This document shows positions 52,614 through 62,262 of a DNA stretch of 64,000 nucleotides, piece by piece. Origin of the DNA: CAZVON01 sp964628435 (lineage in GTDB: Bacteria > Patescibacteriota > Microgenomatia > Levybacterales > UBA12049). Each line of letters starts with the position of its first letter. Positions within the stretch are counted from its first letter, which is position 1. Made by a program: the position numbers and the translations under genes. The stretch lies in the NCBI GenBank assembly GCA_964628435.1, contig CAZVON010000003.1, positions 1-64,000 of the forward strand, read 5' to 3'. The notes under the pieces were generated by a model. It had not been told where the DNA came from. It saw nothing but the letters and a program-made list of their open reading frames with translations, and did not search any database.

Positions 52614-53675
52614 TTAAGAAAGAATTTTCAATAATTTAAAAACCCCCATTTTGGGTAAACTTCTATTAGAGGAAAAAATACCTGATTCTACTTTTGTGAA
52701 CTTTTCTTTATTATCTATATACCATTTATAATTTTCTATAAATGTATCTAAGTTTGTTTTCTTTGGCTTCCAATTAAGTTTTTTTTTTACTTTTTTAGTA
52801 TCGGCATATAATGAACGACCTAGCATTGTATACTGATAAACACCAAGAGGCGAGAGATTCATCTTATCAAGAATAGAAAGAATAAAGAGCGCTGGGGTAA
52901 TTGGCAATGGGACTATTTTCGATCTACTTCCTGCAAAATCAATGACATGCTTGTAGATATTTCTTAGAGACATAACCTCATCAGCTCCTACCGTGTAAAT
53001 ATCAAATCCACGAATATGACTTGCTTTTTCAAGAGCAATAGCTATATCCATGACATCAATAAATTGGTACTTATTCGACCCATCTCCTAATAAGTATACA
53101 TTACGGTTCTCTGATATAAATTCGAATAGAATGGCCTGTAATCCCAACCGTCCAGTTCCTGTTATCACCGGGCAACGGAATATTTGAATGTTAATATTTT
53201 TTTTAAATTTTTCTAATTCCTTCTCCGCTTGTTGTTTACTTTTTCCATATATTTCAAGTGGTTTTAAAGGCATTTCTTCTGTTACCGGAAGCGTGAAAGG
53301 GTTTCCATATGTGACATTACTCGATGTGAAAATAAAAGAGTTTACTCTATTGTTCACTGATTCAGATATCAAATTGGAAGTACCAGAAACATTTGTTTCC
53401 CACAAAACATCATTTGAAACAGCCTTATTCGGCATGGCTGAAGCTAAGTGATAAACGGCCAAGAATGGTCCTTTTTCAAAAGCCCTTTTTATATCTTGTA
53501 TCGAAGTTATATCACCTTTAATGTAAGTGACTCCTTCAACGAGGTTTTCAGAAATATCTGGATCAAGCTTATCAAGAACAACTATTTCATATCCTTCTTT
53601 TTGTATTAAGTATCGAGTTAGATGACTACCAACAAAACCTACTCCTCCTGTAATGAGCAATTTTTTTCTTCTCAT
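52614..53675 (-). CDS. NAD-dependent epimerase/dehydratase (extended SDR)
   Basis: 353 residues. TGGVGFVGSH with the glycines at 10-16 binds NAD(P). FTSSNVTYG supplies the Ser, and YGKSK gives Tyr143 and Lys147. FRCPVITGTGRLGLQAILFEF and LLGDGSNKYQFIDVMDIA are of the broad GalE/NDP-sugar epimerase group. The C-terminal ~100 residues (YTMLGRSLYADTKKVKKKLNW) fit family members acting on sugar nucleotides, but the substrate cannot be told. A 30-residue tail after the usual end is an addition. Located between the frameshifted GT-C gene and the GT39-like gene in the same direction. Confidence 0.8.
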   Translation of the reverse strand: MRRKKLLITGGVGFVGSHLTRYLIQKEGYEIVVLDKLDPDISENLVEGVTYIKGDITSIQDIKRAFEKGPFLAVYHLASAMPNKAVSNDVLWETNVSGTSNLISESVNNRVNSFIFTSSNVTYGNPFTLPVTEEMPLKPLEIYGKSKQQAEKELEKFKKNINIQIFRCPVITGTGRLGLQAILFEFISENRNVYLLGDGSNKYQFIDVMDIAIALEKASHIRGFDIYTVGADEVMSLRNIYKHVIDFAGSRSKIVPLPITPALFILSILDKMNLSPLGVYQYTMLGRSLYADTKKVKKKLNWKPKKTNLDTFIENYKWYIDNKEKFTKVESGIFSSNRSLPKMGVFKLLKILS

Positions 53676-53683
53676 AAGACAAG

Positions 53684-53812
53684 TTATTTACTAAGAAAAC
53701 ACTCAGTCTTTCGATCTTTGCAACTTTTAGATGGTAACATATTGATTTGCTCTAAAGCAATGATACTGAAGAGTAATACCAGAATACTATTTTGCAAAAA
53801 TATCTTTCTCAT
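53684..53812 (-). CDS. Possible 42-residue hydrophobic peptide
   Basis: ATG at 53812 opens 42 codons: a basic start MRKIF, a hydrophobic stretch SILVLLFSIIAL and a charged tail with two cysteines (SCKDRKTEC). It begins inside the end of the frameshifted GT-C gene in a different phase and fills most of the 110 bases before the SDR gene. It could be a small signal-peptide-like protein, or simply the out-of-frame remainder of the decayed gene. Evidence is weak; no family is recognised. Confidence 0.2.
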   Translation of the reverse strand: MRKIFLQNSILVLLFSIIALEQINMLPSKSCKDRKTECFLSK

Positions 53813-55082
53813 GTTTTTTGTAATATGAATATATATATGAATCTGGACTACCATGTACAAAATGGGGCTCCACTCCGTTTTTGATGACATCTTGAATCTT
53901 TCTTTTGGAATAAGCAATAGAGTTGTGATTTCCCTGTTGGAAGTAATATTGTAAGTTGCTGTATATATATAAAAAAGTAAGGAACACTAATAACGATCTC
54001 CAAAGTAGGATTTATACCAAAGCATAATAAGACAAAATACGCTATGCCAATTATTGCAAGTGGAAAAGTATTCATGAAATAACAGTCACTTATTTCTTCA
54101 CTATATAGAGAAAAAACTAGCCATGGAACTAAAAACCAGAGAATCCATAAATACGTAATAGCTAGGCTCTTCCTTTGAGGGATCCTTAAAATATAAACCG
54201 CTGGGAACAGAATTGCTATTATATATTTGATAAATTTAATTTCTTTAAAATACAATAATGGTTCAAACTGTATAAATGCATCACTTGTCAATTGCAAAAA
54301 TCGTCTAAGATGAAAACCATGATAATAATTCTGCGTGAAAACACTCAAATTTCCATACTGATTTCTATGTTGAATAATCTCTGCAACTGTGTTAGAAATA
54401 ATCCAGATAAATAGTAACGGAAAAGTAACTAATGCTATCTTCAAAAATTTAATTTTATTCGGTAAAAATGGAAAACAGAGAACAGTTATAATAAAAAAAA
54501 TATCGCCGTAAAATGAACATTAAGTGAAATTCCTAATATAAAAAATAGTAAAAAAGTAAACTTTGTTTGTCCATTGAATATTTTATATAAAGAGTAAAAA
54601 ACAAGAAGAGAGATAGAAGGTAAAAAACCAACGTTCCACTGAACATGATCATTTGAAAGCGCAAATGCAGAAAACGTATATAAAAAATTCCCCACAAACG
54701 CTAATTGTACTGAGAAAATATTCTTAACTACAAAAAATAGGATAATAAAGTTGACAACACTGGTAAATACAGAAAACACTGCTGATGCAATGGGATCTAA
54801 ATTAAAAAACCAATAAAATGGAACAAGTAAGTAGTAATATAATGGACCAAGATAAAAACCAGAGTTTTGTTTAACTGCAGGCCCAACAAAAGGATATTTC
54901 CCATCGACAAGAATATTTTTCATGGTCCACGCATTGTCAACTTGATCGTAGGTAAATTGAGTTCGATCCTCAAGTTGATAAATCCTTAAAAAAAAATGAA
55001 CGGACAGCAATAAAATAAAAAGTAAAATGTATTTACTATGTATGTTCTTTACTAGTGGATGACCCAAAAAGAAAATATGCAT
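53787..55082 (-). pseudogene. PMT-like GT-C membrane glycosyltransferase, two frameshifts
   Basis: Three frames in a row read as one protein. The first (55082 to 54486) has FTYDQVDNAWTMKNILVDGK, GPLYYYLLVPFYWFF and LGISLNVHFTAIFF, as in 42791 and 46947. A frameshift at the A8 run 54493-54500 (one more base would continue as FIITVLCFPFLPNKIKFLKI) leads to the second (to about 54010). Dropping one T in ACTTTGG near there joins the third, which reads NPTWRSLLVFLTFLYIYSN and ends in KKHEKDIFAK at 53787. Restored, it would have about 430 residues, short of its paralogues at the C-terminus. Either a decaying duplicate, or homopolymer sequencing errors; the short end favours some real decay. Confidence 0.75.
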
Positions 55083-55086
55083 GGAA

Positions 55087-56782
55087 TCAATTCGCTACTA
55101 TGTAAATTGCTGATTTACCATTCAGAAAAAAAATTCTTTCAAGTACTGTAACATTCTCTGGAAAATCTTCTGGTCTCCCCACATATAAGGTTCTATCTTT
55201 TTTCTTTTTTTGGTCCCACTCGATTGTCCGAAACTCATATTTTCCGAATATGTGATTTTCCCTAAAACCACCGGAAGAACTTTGAGAATATTGCTGATAT
55301 ATTGACGGAGGGTACTTGAGATAAAATAAGAAAAACATATAAGATTGATCTAGGTGTGGTTTATTAGAAACAATTACTTTATCGTATTTTTTTTCCAGTG
55401 TTTTTACTTTTGATACAGCTTCTTTATATCCATATTGCCAATCTTCTGAAGTATAGNNNNNNNNNNTGATTTAAAAACTATAAGAAGTTAAATATGAAGA
55501 ACAAAAAAAAAAGAGAAAATATTAAATATTTAATTCGTATTTTTACTATTTCATGTTTTATTTTTGATATAGAAGCGATTGTTGTTAGTAATCCCAAAGC
55601 TGTAAATATCTGAAACATAGGAAGAAAATTTAACGTTCTTACAGCATGTGGAACTCCTGTAGTTATGGAAGCTGGTACAGGAGCTAACAAAAACCATCCA
55701 AGTAATATTATCTTTATTTTTTTATTAAAGTTTCCCCATACCAGAATATAGATTCCAACCAGTAAAAAAGGCAATTCAAAAAGATATAAAAGCCCCATTC
55801 CTGGTGCATGATGACGTGCTAAATCTCCAGTAATAAACAACCAATTTAAGTCGAAATGAGATATATAGCCACTTATTACAGAAATTACAAATACAACTCT
55901 TCTATTATCAAGAAAGTACCCCAAGTAATTCTTCTTCTCCCTGTCTATAATGAGTCTATTTGCGTTTCTCTCAAGAAGAGATGTAGTATCGGAAAAAACA
56001 CTCACTCCTTGGGCTCGAGCAAGAGCTTGTTTATTGGTAAGTGTATAAAATACCATTGGTAAAAGAATAACTATGACTGTGAATATTCCGAGTATTAAAA
56101 CTTTTTTTGGAAACCGAATCAATTGTTTTCTGACTATAAACAATAAAAAAATAAACAGCAGCGGAGTAAATACTTTATCGCTCTGATACATATACGGATT
56201 AGACGCAACGAAAATACATGATACGATGAAAAAAAATGGACGCGTTAACGAAAGTAATAAGAATAAAACGAAAAAAATATTCAATGACAAACCTAGATTC
56301 GACTCAAAAGCTATGCGAGAAAATTGAATATGCCAAGGTGAAAGCGCCAAAAGTAGTGACGAGGTTAAAGCAATATTTTTACTATTTAAGATTCTATGAT
56401 CTTTAAAACCATTAAAATAGGATAAAAGTACTTTAACAAGAAAATATGTTGCCATAACTGCCAAAGTACCAAAAATAGCAGAAGGCAACCGAACTGAAAA
56501 CGCATCTAATCCAAATATGTATACAAAGGGTGCAACAAAGTAAATATAGAATGCGGGTTTAAAGTCATCATAAGAACGAAGAATAAAAGGAAAAGATGAG
56601 CCATATTCGTCTTTACCTGTCTGGACAATAGAATACGCATTATAACCAAGAGCAACTTCGTCCCAATTTAAGGAGGGTGGTGTTTCTCCGAGTTTCAATA
56701 ACCTTATTACAGCTGCAATTATAACAATAACAATCAATAGGTAGTTTGTCTTTTTATACATGTCAAAAAAATTATTTTTCAT
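55087..56782 (-). CDS. GT39-like membrane glycosyltransferase interrupted by a gap
   Basis: The N-terminal part (56782 to 55478) has PPSLNWDEVALGYNAYSIVQ (Asp41, Glu42) and GKDEYGSSFPFILRSYDDFK, then FSRIAFESNLGLSLN and about eleven helices. It ends at an in-frame TAG just before the N run at 55457-55466; after that TAG the frame reads on as FLN. Beyond the gap the frame resumes as YTSEDWQYGYKEAVSKVKTL, then GGFRENHIFGKYEFRTI, ending in TGA at 55087. This matches the C-terminal domains of its paralogues at 50942 and 56772 (EWQYGYKDA). The two parts belong to one gene of ~560 residues with a few residues missing at the gap. The TAG may be a contig-end error. Start ATG 56782 overlaps the upstream gene by 11 bases. 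Confidence 0.75.
55457..55466. other. Scaffold gap (10 N) inside a GT39-like gene
   Basis: Ten N. The flanks share no end overlap. Comparison with the paralogue at 56772 suggests about 5-8 codons are missing here between the last helix and the WQYGY segment. Confidence 0.85.
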
Positions 56783-58400
56783 ACGCAATCAAGACTGGTT
56801 GTTTATTTAACAAATAAAATTTCTGCATAATTTTTGCACCTTCTGGTATATTTTTAGGAGTATCTATATAAAGAACTTTCTCAGAGGCATGAGTATTTCT
56901 TAAATCTTGAGAAAATCGAAATTTATCAAAACCTAAAATATGAACAAAACCGAGAGGTTCTCTTTTAACAATCTGCTCTTTCCTAAACTTCTCTGGTGAA
57001 TACTCAGTATAAAAAAGTACATATATATATGGCCTGCCTAAATCGTTGGTAAAATAAATTCGATCATATTTCTCAGCAATTTTGTTTATATACGAAATCG
57101 CATCTTTATATCCATATTGCCATTCTCCAGAGAATTCTCTTGGATAGTGAGCATAATAACCATGTAAGTAATATAGAACACTAATAAAAAGTACAACCAG
57201 CAGCATAACAGAAAGAAACACTTTTTGACGAATGCTCATAAGGAATTGAACAGCTCCATATCCTGTTAATACTTGGAACATTGGGAGAGTGGTTTCTATT
57301 CTCAAAGCATGAGGGGTTTCTCGCGCGGTTGCTGCCGGAACAATACCTAAGATAAACCATAAAGGCACAATCCACCAAAATCCTTCTTTTTTTCTGAATA
57401 AATATAGTAAACCAATAACGAGAAATGGTAATTCAAGCAAGTACAACTGCCCTACGTCCTGAGTAGAAAACTTTGGATTTCCGTCTCCTTTTATAAATAA
57501 AAACAAAGGGTTAAGGTTATCAAAATAGTGTCTTAAATATTCAAGAGAAAATAATACTCTTCTGTTATTTAAAATCTTACCCATGAGCGAATAATTGCTA
57601 TTTTCTATTCTTTTATTTGACTCTTCTACAACTTCAATATTAGAAAATATATTGACTTCTTCAAATCGTAATTTTGCGTGAGGAGACATTAAAAATCTTA
57701 TACTCGGCAACAAAATAAACATGGCAATTATACACGCGATTAAAAATTCTTTTCTAAATACTAAAAGCTTATTTCTAAATAGCACAACCAACAAAAAGAG
57801 AAGGAGCGGTGAAACGACACGTGCAGTATTAAATGTATACATCGAAAAAACAAATGCAATAAGTGAAACTACGATAAAAATCTTATGTTCTAGCATGCTT
57901 CTTAGAAAAAAGTAAACACCAATCGCGATGAAAAAAGTCGCAACATTAGCTTCGAATGCGGCTCGCGATAAGTTGATATGCCATGGTGAAACAGAAAGGA
58001 GTAAAGAGCTTATCAAAGCATAGCTCTTTTTATTTTCTGAAGAATAAAAAATCAGTTTCACAAGATAGTACGAAACGAAAACTGTTAAAACACCTATAAA
58101 AGCAGACGCAAACCGTGTGGAAAATTCAGTTAGCCCAAAAATTTTTACTGGGATTAAAGATAAATATGCGTACATTGGCGGCTTAAAATCTCCAAAAGAT
58201 TCTAAATAATCCAAGGGAATAAATCTTCCAAATTCATCTTTGCCATCAATACCCAGGGAGTACGCATTGTATCCCCATGCAGCTTCGTCCCACGTTAGAG
58301 ATGGAGGATTAACTCCTAATTGATAAAACCGCAGAAGCAATGCAAGACCTATGATAATAAGTAGTGCATGCTTATTAAGGAGATTTATGTATCCGTGCAT
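56772..58400 (-). CDS. GT39-like membrane glycosyltransferase
   Basis: 542 residues, intact. PPSLTWDEAAWGYNAYSLG (Asp38, Glu39), then DGKDEFGRFIPLDY and GDFKPPMYAYL, are the first outside loop; the DE pair is the superfamily's key site. LSRAAFEANVATFFIAIGVY follows, and about eleven helices. The outside C-terminal domain has EWQYGYKDAISYINKIAEKY and GFVHILGFDKFRFSQDL. It is the first gene of the 22-kb minus unit; GGAG eight bases before the ATG is one of the clearer ribosome-binding sites here. Adjacent paralogues at 55087 and 50942 show local duplication. Function: sugar transfer from polyprenyl phosphate; substrate unknown. Confidence 0.82.
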   Translation of the reverse strand: MHGYINLLNKHALLIIIGLALLLRFYQLGVNPPSLTWDEAAWGYNAYSLGIDGKDEFGRFIPLDYLESFGDFKPPMYAYLSLIPVKIFGLTEFSTRFASAFIGVLTVFVSYYLVKLIFYSSENKKSYALISSLLLSVSPWHINLSRAAFEANVATFFIAIGVYFFLRSMLEHKIFIVVSLIAFVFSMYTFNTARVVSPLLLFLLVVLFRNKLLVFRKEFLIACIIAMFILLPSIRFLMSPHAKLRFEEVNIFSNIEVVEESNKRIENSNYSLMGKILNNRRVLFSLEYLRHYFDNLNPLFLFIKGDGNPKFSTQDVGQLYLLELPFLVIGLLYLFRKKEGFWWIVPLWFILGIVPAATARETPHALRIETTLPMFQVLTGYGAVQFLMSIRQKVFLSVMLLVVLFISVLYYLHGYYAHYPREFSGEWQYGYKDAISYINKIAEKYDRIYFTNDLGRPYIYVLFYTEYSPEKFRKEQIVKREPLGFVHILGFDKFRFSQDLRNTHASEKVLYIDTPKNIPEGAKIMQKFYLLNKQPVLIAYEK

Positions 58401-58556
58401 TCTATATACTCCAAAAGATGCTTTTGATTTCTAGAAAAGTTTAAACTGCTATTTTAGGTAAAATCTACCACTTTGTTTCGCAGCAGTTCTGGCTATAATT
58501 ATTATCTATGAACATTATATAATAGATGAGACTAAAAAAATATCTAGTTCCACTCT
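58401..58556. promoter_or_regulatory. Divergent intergenic region with candidate -10 elements
   Basis: 156 bases between divergent genes. On the plus strand TATAAT occurs at 58494-58499 (TTGTTT at 58473-58478, 15-base spacer) and again at 58518-58523; either could serve the gene at 58557, with leaders of about 25-55 bases. On the minus strand GGAG and a TATATA-rich stretch precede the ATG at 58400. No hairpin or operator symmetry was seen. Confidence 0.45.
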
Positions 58557-59894
58557 ATGAAAAATAGTAAACGTTTTTTTATATTTATTCTACTCCTTGG
58601 ATTTCTATTACGAATAGCGGTAAGTATTTGGTCACTGCAATATCGAGAAAATACAGATATTTTAAGGTGGAGAGATTGGGGTCGAATTGCATATCTTCAT
58701 AGTTTAGGTGATACCTACAAACCTGACTATCTTTTATTTGGCACACTTCCGAACAATATGCCTCCCGGTACGTTATATATTGTATCTGCAATGTATAATA
58801 TAAATATTTTGTTTAGCAAAGCAATTTTAAAAATTACTCATAGTGCACCAGGATCACTACAATGGGTAAACGGTGGATTATTAAATTTTATGCTTCGCAT
58901 TCCTTCTTTGCTTGCAGATGTAGGAATCTCAATCTTAATTTATCATATAGTTTCTAAGTTTAGCACCAAACTTAACGCTTTTTTTGCTTTGTCTTTATTC
59001 TACTTCAATCCAATTGTTATTTATAATAGCTCTTTTTGGGGGCAAATGGATTCGATTAACAACATGTTTGCTTTAAGTTCGATATTTTGCTTAGTTCGGA
59101 AAAAATATTTTCTTTCAATTTTCCTTTTGTTTGCTTCATTATATATAAAACTTTCTCTCATTTTTTTTCTTCCACTCTTAGTACTTCTCATATATGTAAA
59201 GAAGAATGTTTTTTTCACTCTTGTATCAATAGGCATAAGTATAATTATCTTAATAATACTTACTCTTCCTATTTCTCCTACTCCCTACGCCTGGATAGAA
59301 ACATTTTTAATGAAAAATACATTTGGTGAAATGACCAATATTACAGCTTTTGCTTTTAACTTTTGGTGGGTTATTTTCTACCCCTCAATATTAATCGAAA
59401 ACTCTAACTCATTATTCACTTTTAGTGAAGTACGTCTCCAATACTCTCCAGATAGCAGTCAGATTTTCTTATCTTCCCCATTAAGTTTATGGGGTGTTTT
59501 GTTATTTTTATTATTCACAGTTTTACTCATTTTGCAAGCATTTAAAAACAAAGTTCTTTATAATTACGACTTAGTCTTCTTAATATTTGCTTTAGGTGGA
59601 CTTATAGGTTTTCTCTTTCTTCCTCATATGCACGAAAGGTATCTTTATCCTATTTTTCCTCTTTTAGCAACCGATATTGTATTGAAAAGACGATATTTTA
59701 GTACCTTTCTTTTGTTAAGTATTTTACATATGATTAACCTCTATATCGTCTGGCATCCCATGAAACTCTTCTTCATGCCATACGAACTTATCAGCAATAG
59801 ATCATTTCAATGGTTAATAAGTATTTCTACTTTGTTTATTGGAACCTCATTCTACATAAAATCCCTAAGAATTCTCTATGAAAAACATAAATAA
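58557..59894 (+). CDS. GT-C membrane glycosyltransferase (ALG6/GT87-like)
   Basis: 445 residues with about eleven helices. After helix 1, ENTDILRWRDWGRIAYLHSL places Asp34 in the catalytic position of GT-C enzymes. LLFGTLPNNMPPGTLYI, NSSFWGQMDSINNMFALSS, YIKLSLIFFLPLLVLL and LPHMHERYLYPIFPLLATDI are blocks shared with ALG6/8-type and bacterial mannosyltransferases (the FWGQxDS and HERYLYP motifs). It would move hexose from a lipid-phosphate donor on the outer face. The next gene starts 17 bases before its end, so the two are cotranslated as a plus-strand pair opposite the big minus unit. Confidence 0.78.
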   Translation: MKNSKRFFIFILLLGFLLRIAVSIWSLQYRENTDILRWRDWGRIAYLHSLGDTYKPDYLLFGTLPNNMPPGTLYIVSAMYNINILFSKAILKITHSAPGSLQWVNGGLLNFMLRIPSLLADVGISILIYHIVSKFSTKLNAFFALSLFYFNPIVIYNSSFWGQMDSINNMFALSSIFCLVRKKYFLSIFLLFASLYIKLSLIFFLPLLVLLIYVKKNVFFTLVSIGISIIILIILTLPISPTPYAWIETFLMKNTFGEMTNITAFAFNFWWVIFYPSILIENSNSLFTFSEVRLQYSPDSSQIFLSSPLSLWGVLLFLLFTVLLILQAFKNKVLYNYDLVFLIFALGGLIGFLFLPHMHERYLYPIFPLLATDIVLKRRYFSTFLLLSILHMINLYIVWHPMKLFFMPYELISNRSFQWLISISTLFIGTSFYIKSLRILYEKHK

Positions 59895-62262
59895 ACAGAA
59901 TTTAATCGCACTTTTTTTATTTATTATTCTTGCAGTAATAATCTTCTATCAGTTTTTCTTTAAGGGTCTTATACCTTTTCCTGGAAATTATATGTTGGCA
60001 TGGTATGAACCATGGAAAACCGATTTTTCTTCAAATGGATCAATCACAATTGCTCATAAACCAGTCGCAGATGATGTATTTAGACAACTATATCCATTCA
60101 AAACATTAAGTTCGCAACTCATAAAAAAACTACAGTTACCCTTATGGAATCCCTATAACGGCTCAGGAATGCCCTTATTAGCGACAATGCATGTAGGCTT
60201 TCTTACCCCTTTCAATTTGCTGTTTGTATTTTTGCCAAAACATTTAGCGTGGGGATTATATGTTGCAATTCAACCAATTTTGATTACCTTCTTCACTTAT
60301 CTTTATTGCAGAAAAATAGGAATAAAATTTACTGGATCATTATTTTCGAGTATTACTTTTACGTTATCCGGTTTTGTTGTGGCAAGACTTTTGTTCGGTG
60401 AGTATATTTATACTCTCTCTATTCTTCCACTAATTCTATATTTAATAGAATCTTTTTTCGACAATCAAAAAACCCGAAAAATATGGATTCTCCCTTTTAC
60501 CGTTGCATTTATGTTTTTCTCTGGACAACCTCAAATAATTACTTATGTTTTGATATTCTCAATTTGTTATTATAGCTGCCGACTTAGAAACAATAAGAAT
60601 ATCCATCCTAACTCGGCTTTTCTTATCCCCATTCTATTGGTAATAGGAGTGGGCCTTGCAGCAATACAATTGATGCCAACATTAGAGCTTTTTAACCAAT
60701 CAGGCATTAATCCTTCCTCATCAAAATTCATCTTCGATCGATTCCTTCTTCCAATACAACATCTAATTACAATTTTTATACCAAATTACCTTGGCAACCA
60801 GGCAACATACAATTATTGGGGCTCTGGTGATTATATTGAAACCGTGGCATCTCTAGGACTTATTCCTTCTTTTTTCGCATTGCTAAGTATAGGACGCATC
60901 AATACAAAAATGGACGTAAGAAAATTTTACTTTACGACAATTGCCATAACTATTATTCTTACTTTAGACTGGTTTGGAACAAGACTGCTTTATTCAATTC
61001 CAATTCCAATCATTTCAACTGGCGTACCTACACGTATTTTCGCGTTGACTGCTTTTTCTATTTCAGTTCTAGCTGGATATGGATTTGATAAATGGCTCTG
61101 CACCAATAGTTTCAAAGAAATCAAGAAGCAAATTATATTTTTTTCGGCATTTGTCATGATTATTTCCTGCGGAACGTTTGTGTTTTATGCTTTAAAAATT
61201 TCTTGCAACAATGAATTTATCTTAAACTGCAGAAGCATTGCCCTAAGGAATACCTTTCTTGAAACATTTGTTTTCGCTATTGGACTAATTTTTATTATTT
61301 CATATACGTTTAATAATAAATTCAAAAAGAATGTTCCTATTGGAATAATTTTTTTAACTATAGTAATAGGAATATATAATAGTACTAAATTTCTCCCTTT
61401 CTCAACAAAACAAACAATTCTCTCTCAAAATGACCTTATAAAGGAATTGCAAGTAATAAAAGATGGACGTGTCTTTGGATTGGGAGAGGCAAATATAAAA
61501 ACAGACTTTGCAACTTACTTTGGTTTTTATGACCCCAACTACTATGATCCACTTTATAATAAACGCTATGGAGAACTCATAGGCTTTGCAAACAATGGAA
61601 TCTTTTCTCCTAGTCTACCTAGAAGTGATGTCGAAATTGCTAATCAGATTAAACTAGATACAGGATCTCTCCAACGAAGAGAAAGACTCTTGAATCTTTT
61701 AAGTGTAAAGTATTTTGTTTATAAAGCTGCAGATATACCTAAAGACGCGGATGTCTTATGGAAAAACAAGTATTGGGGTATTATTAAAAACCAAAATGCA
61801 TTGCCACGTGCATATATTGTACAAAACCATGAAGTAGTACAAGAGAAAGAAAATCTTTTGCTGCAACTATTCGATCCATCTTTTGATATAAAACAAAAAG
61901 TACTTTTAGAAGAGTCTGTCTTATTTTCTGCCAATCGTTCTGAATCTACTTTTCATCTTCCTCGGACAAGTGAATATACAGAAAATAAAGTAAATTTGTC
62001 TGTTAATTTGAATTCACCAAGTATAGTTGTACTTACAGATAATTTTTATCCTGGATGGAAAGTTCTCGTTGACGGAACAGAATCAAAGCTTTTTAGAGCA
62101 AATTATTCTTTCAGAGCTGTCATGGTGTCAGCGGGACAACACAAAGTCAGCTTTGTATATGATCCGCCAGTTTTTAAACTCGGCCTTCTTGTAAGCAGTT
62201 TAAGTATTTTTTTGTATTGTGGAATTATCCTTTTCAGGAAAAAAATATGCACTTATAAATAA
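59878..62262 (+). CDS. YfhO family membrane protein
   Basis: 794 residues. The opening LIPFPGNYMLAWYEPWK and DDVFRQLYPFKTLSSQLIKK, then PLWNPYNGSGMPLLATMHVG, are the hallmark of YfhO (PF09586). FTLSGFVVARLLFGEY, FMFFSGQPQIITYV and VASLGLIPSFFALLSI mark later helices. The outside domain runs from about residue 540 with LNLLSVKYFVYKA, NALPRAYIV, DNFYPGWKVLVDG and SFRAVMVSAGQHKVSFVYDP, the standard end, and then a final helix. YfhO in Bacillus and Listeria is linked to glycosylation of teichoic acids, so a sugar-transfer role from a lipid donor fits this locus. Its 3' end overlaps the convergent gene by 63 bases. Confidence 0.88.
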   Translation: MKNINKQNLIALFLFIILAVIIFYQFFFKGLIPFPGNYMLAWYEPWKTDFSSNGSITIAHKPVADDVFRQLYPFKTLSSQLIKKLQLPLWNPYNGSGMPLLATMHVGFLTPFNLLFVFLPKHLAWGLYVAIQPILITFFTYLYCRKIGIKFTGSLFSSITFTLSGFVVARLLFGEYIYTLSILPLILYLIESFFDNQKTRKIWILPFTVAFMFFSGQPQIITYVLIFSICYYSCRLRNNKNIHPNSAFLIPILLVIGVGLAAIQLMPTLELFNQSGINPSSSKFIFDRFLLPIQHLITIFIPNYLGNQATYNYWGSGDYIETVASLGLIPSFFALLSIGRINTKMDVRKFYFTTIAITIILTLDWFGTRLLYSIPIPIISTGVPTRIFALTAFSISVLAGYGFDKWLCTNSFKEIKKQIIFFSAFVMIISCGTFVFYALKISCNNEFILNCRSIALRNTFLETFVFAIGLIFIISYTFNNKFKKNVPIGIIFLTIVIGIYNSTKFLPFSTKQTILSQNDLIKELQVIKDGRVFGLGEANIKTDFATYFGFYDPNYYDPLYNKRYGELIGFANNGIFSPSLPRSDVEIANQIKLDTGSLQRRERLLNLLSVKYFVYKAADIPKDADVLWKNKYWGIIKNQNALPRAYIVQNHEVVQEKENLLLQLFDPSFDIKQKVLLEESVLFSANRSESTFHLPRTSEYTENKVNLSVNLNSPSIVVLTDNFYPGWKVLVDGTESKLFRANYSFRAVMVSAGQHKVSFVYDPPVFKLGLLVSSLSIFLYCGIILFRKKICTYK

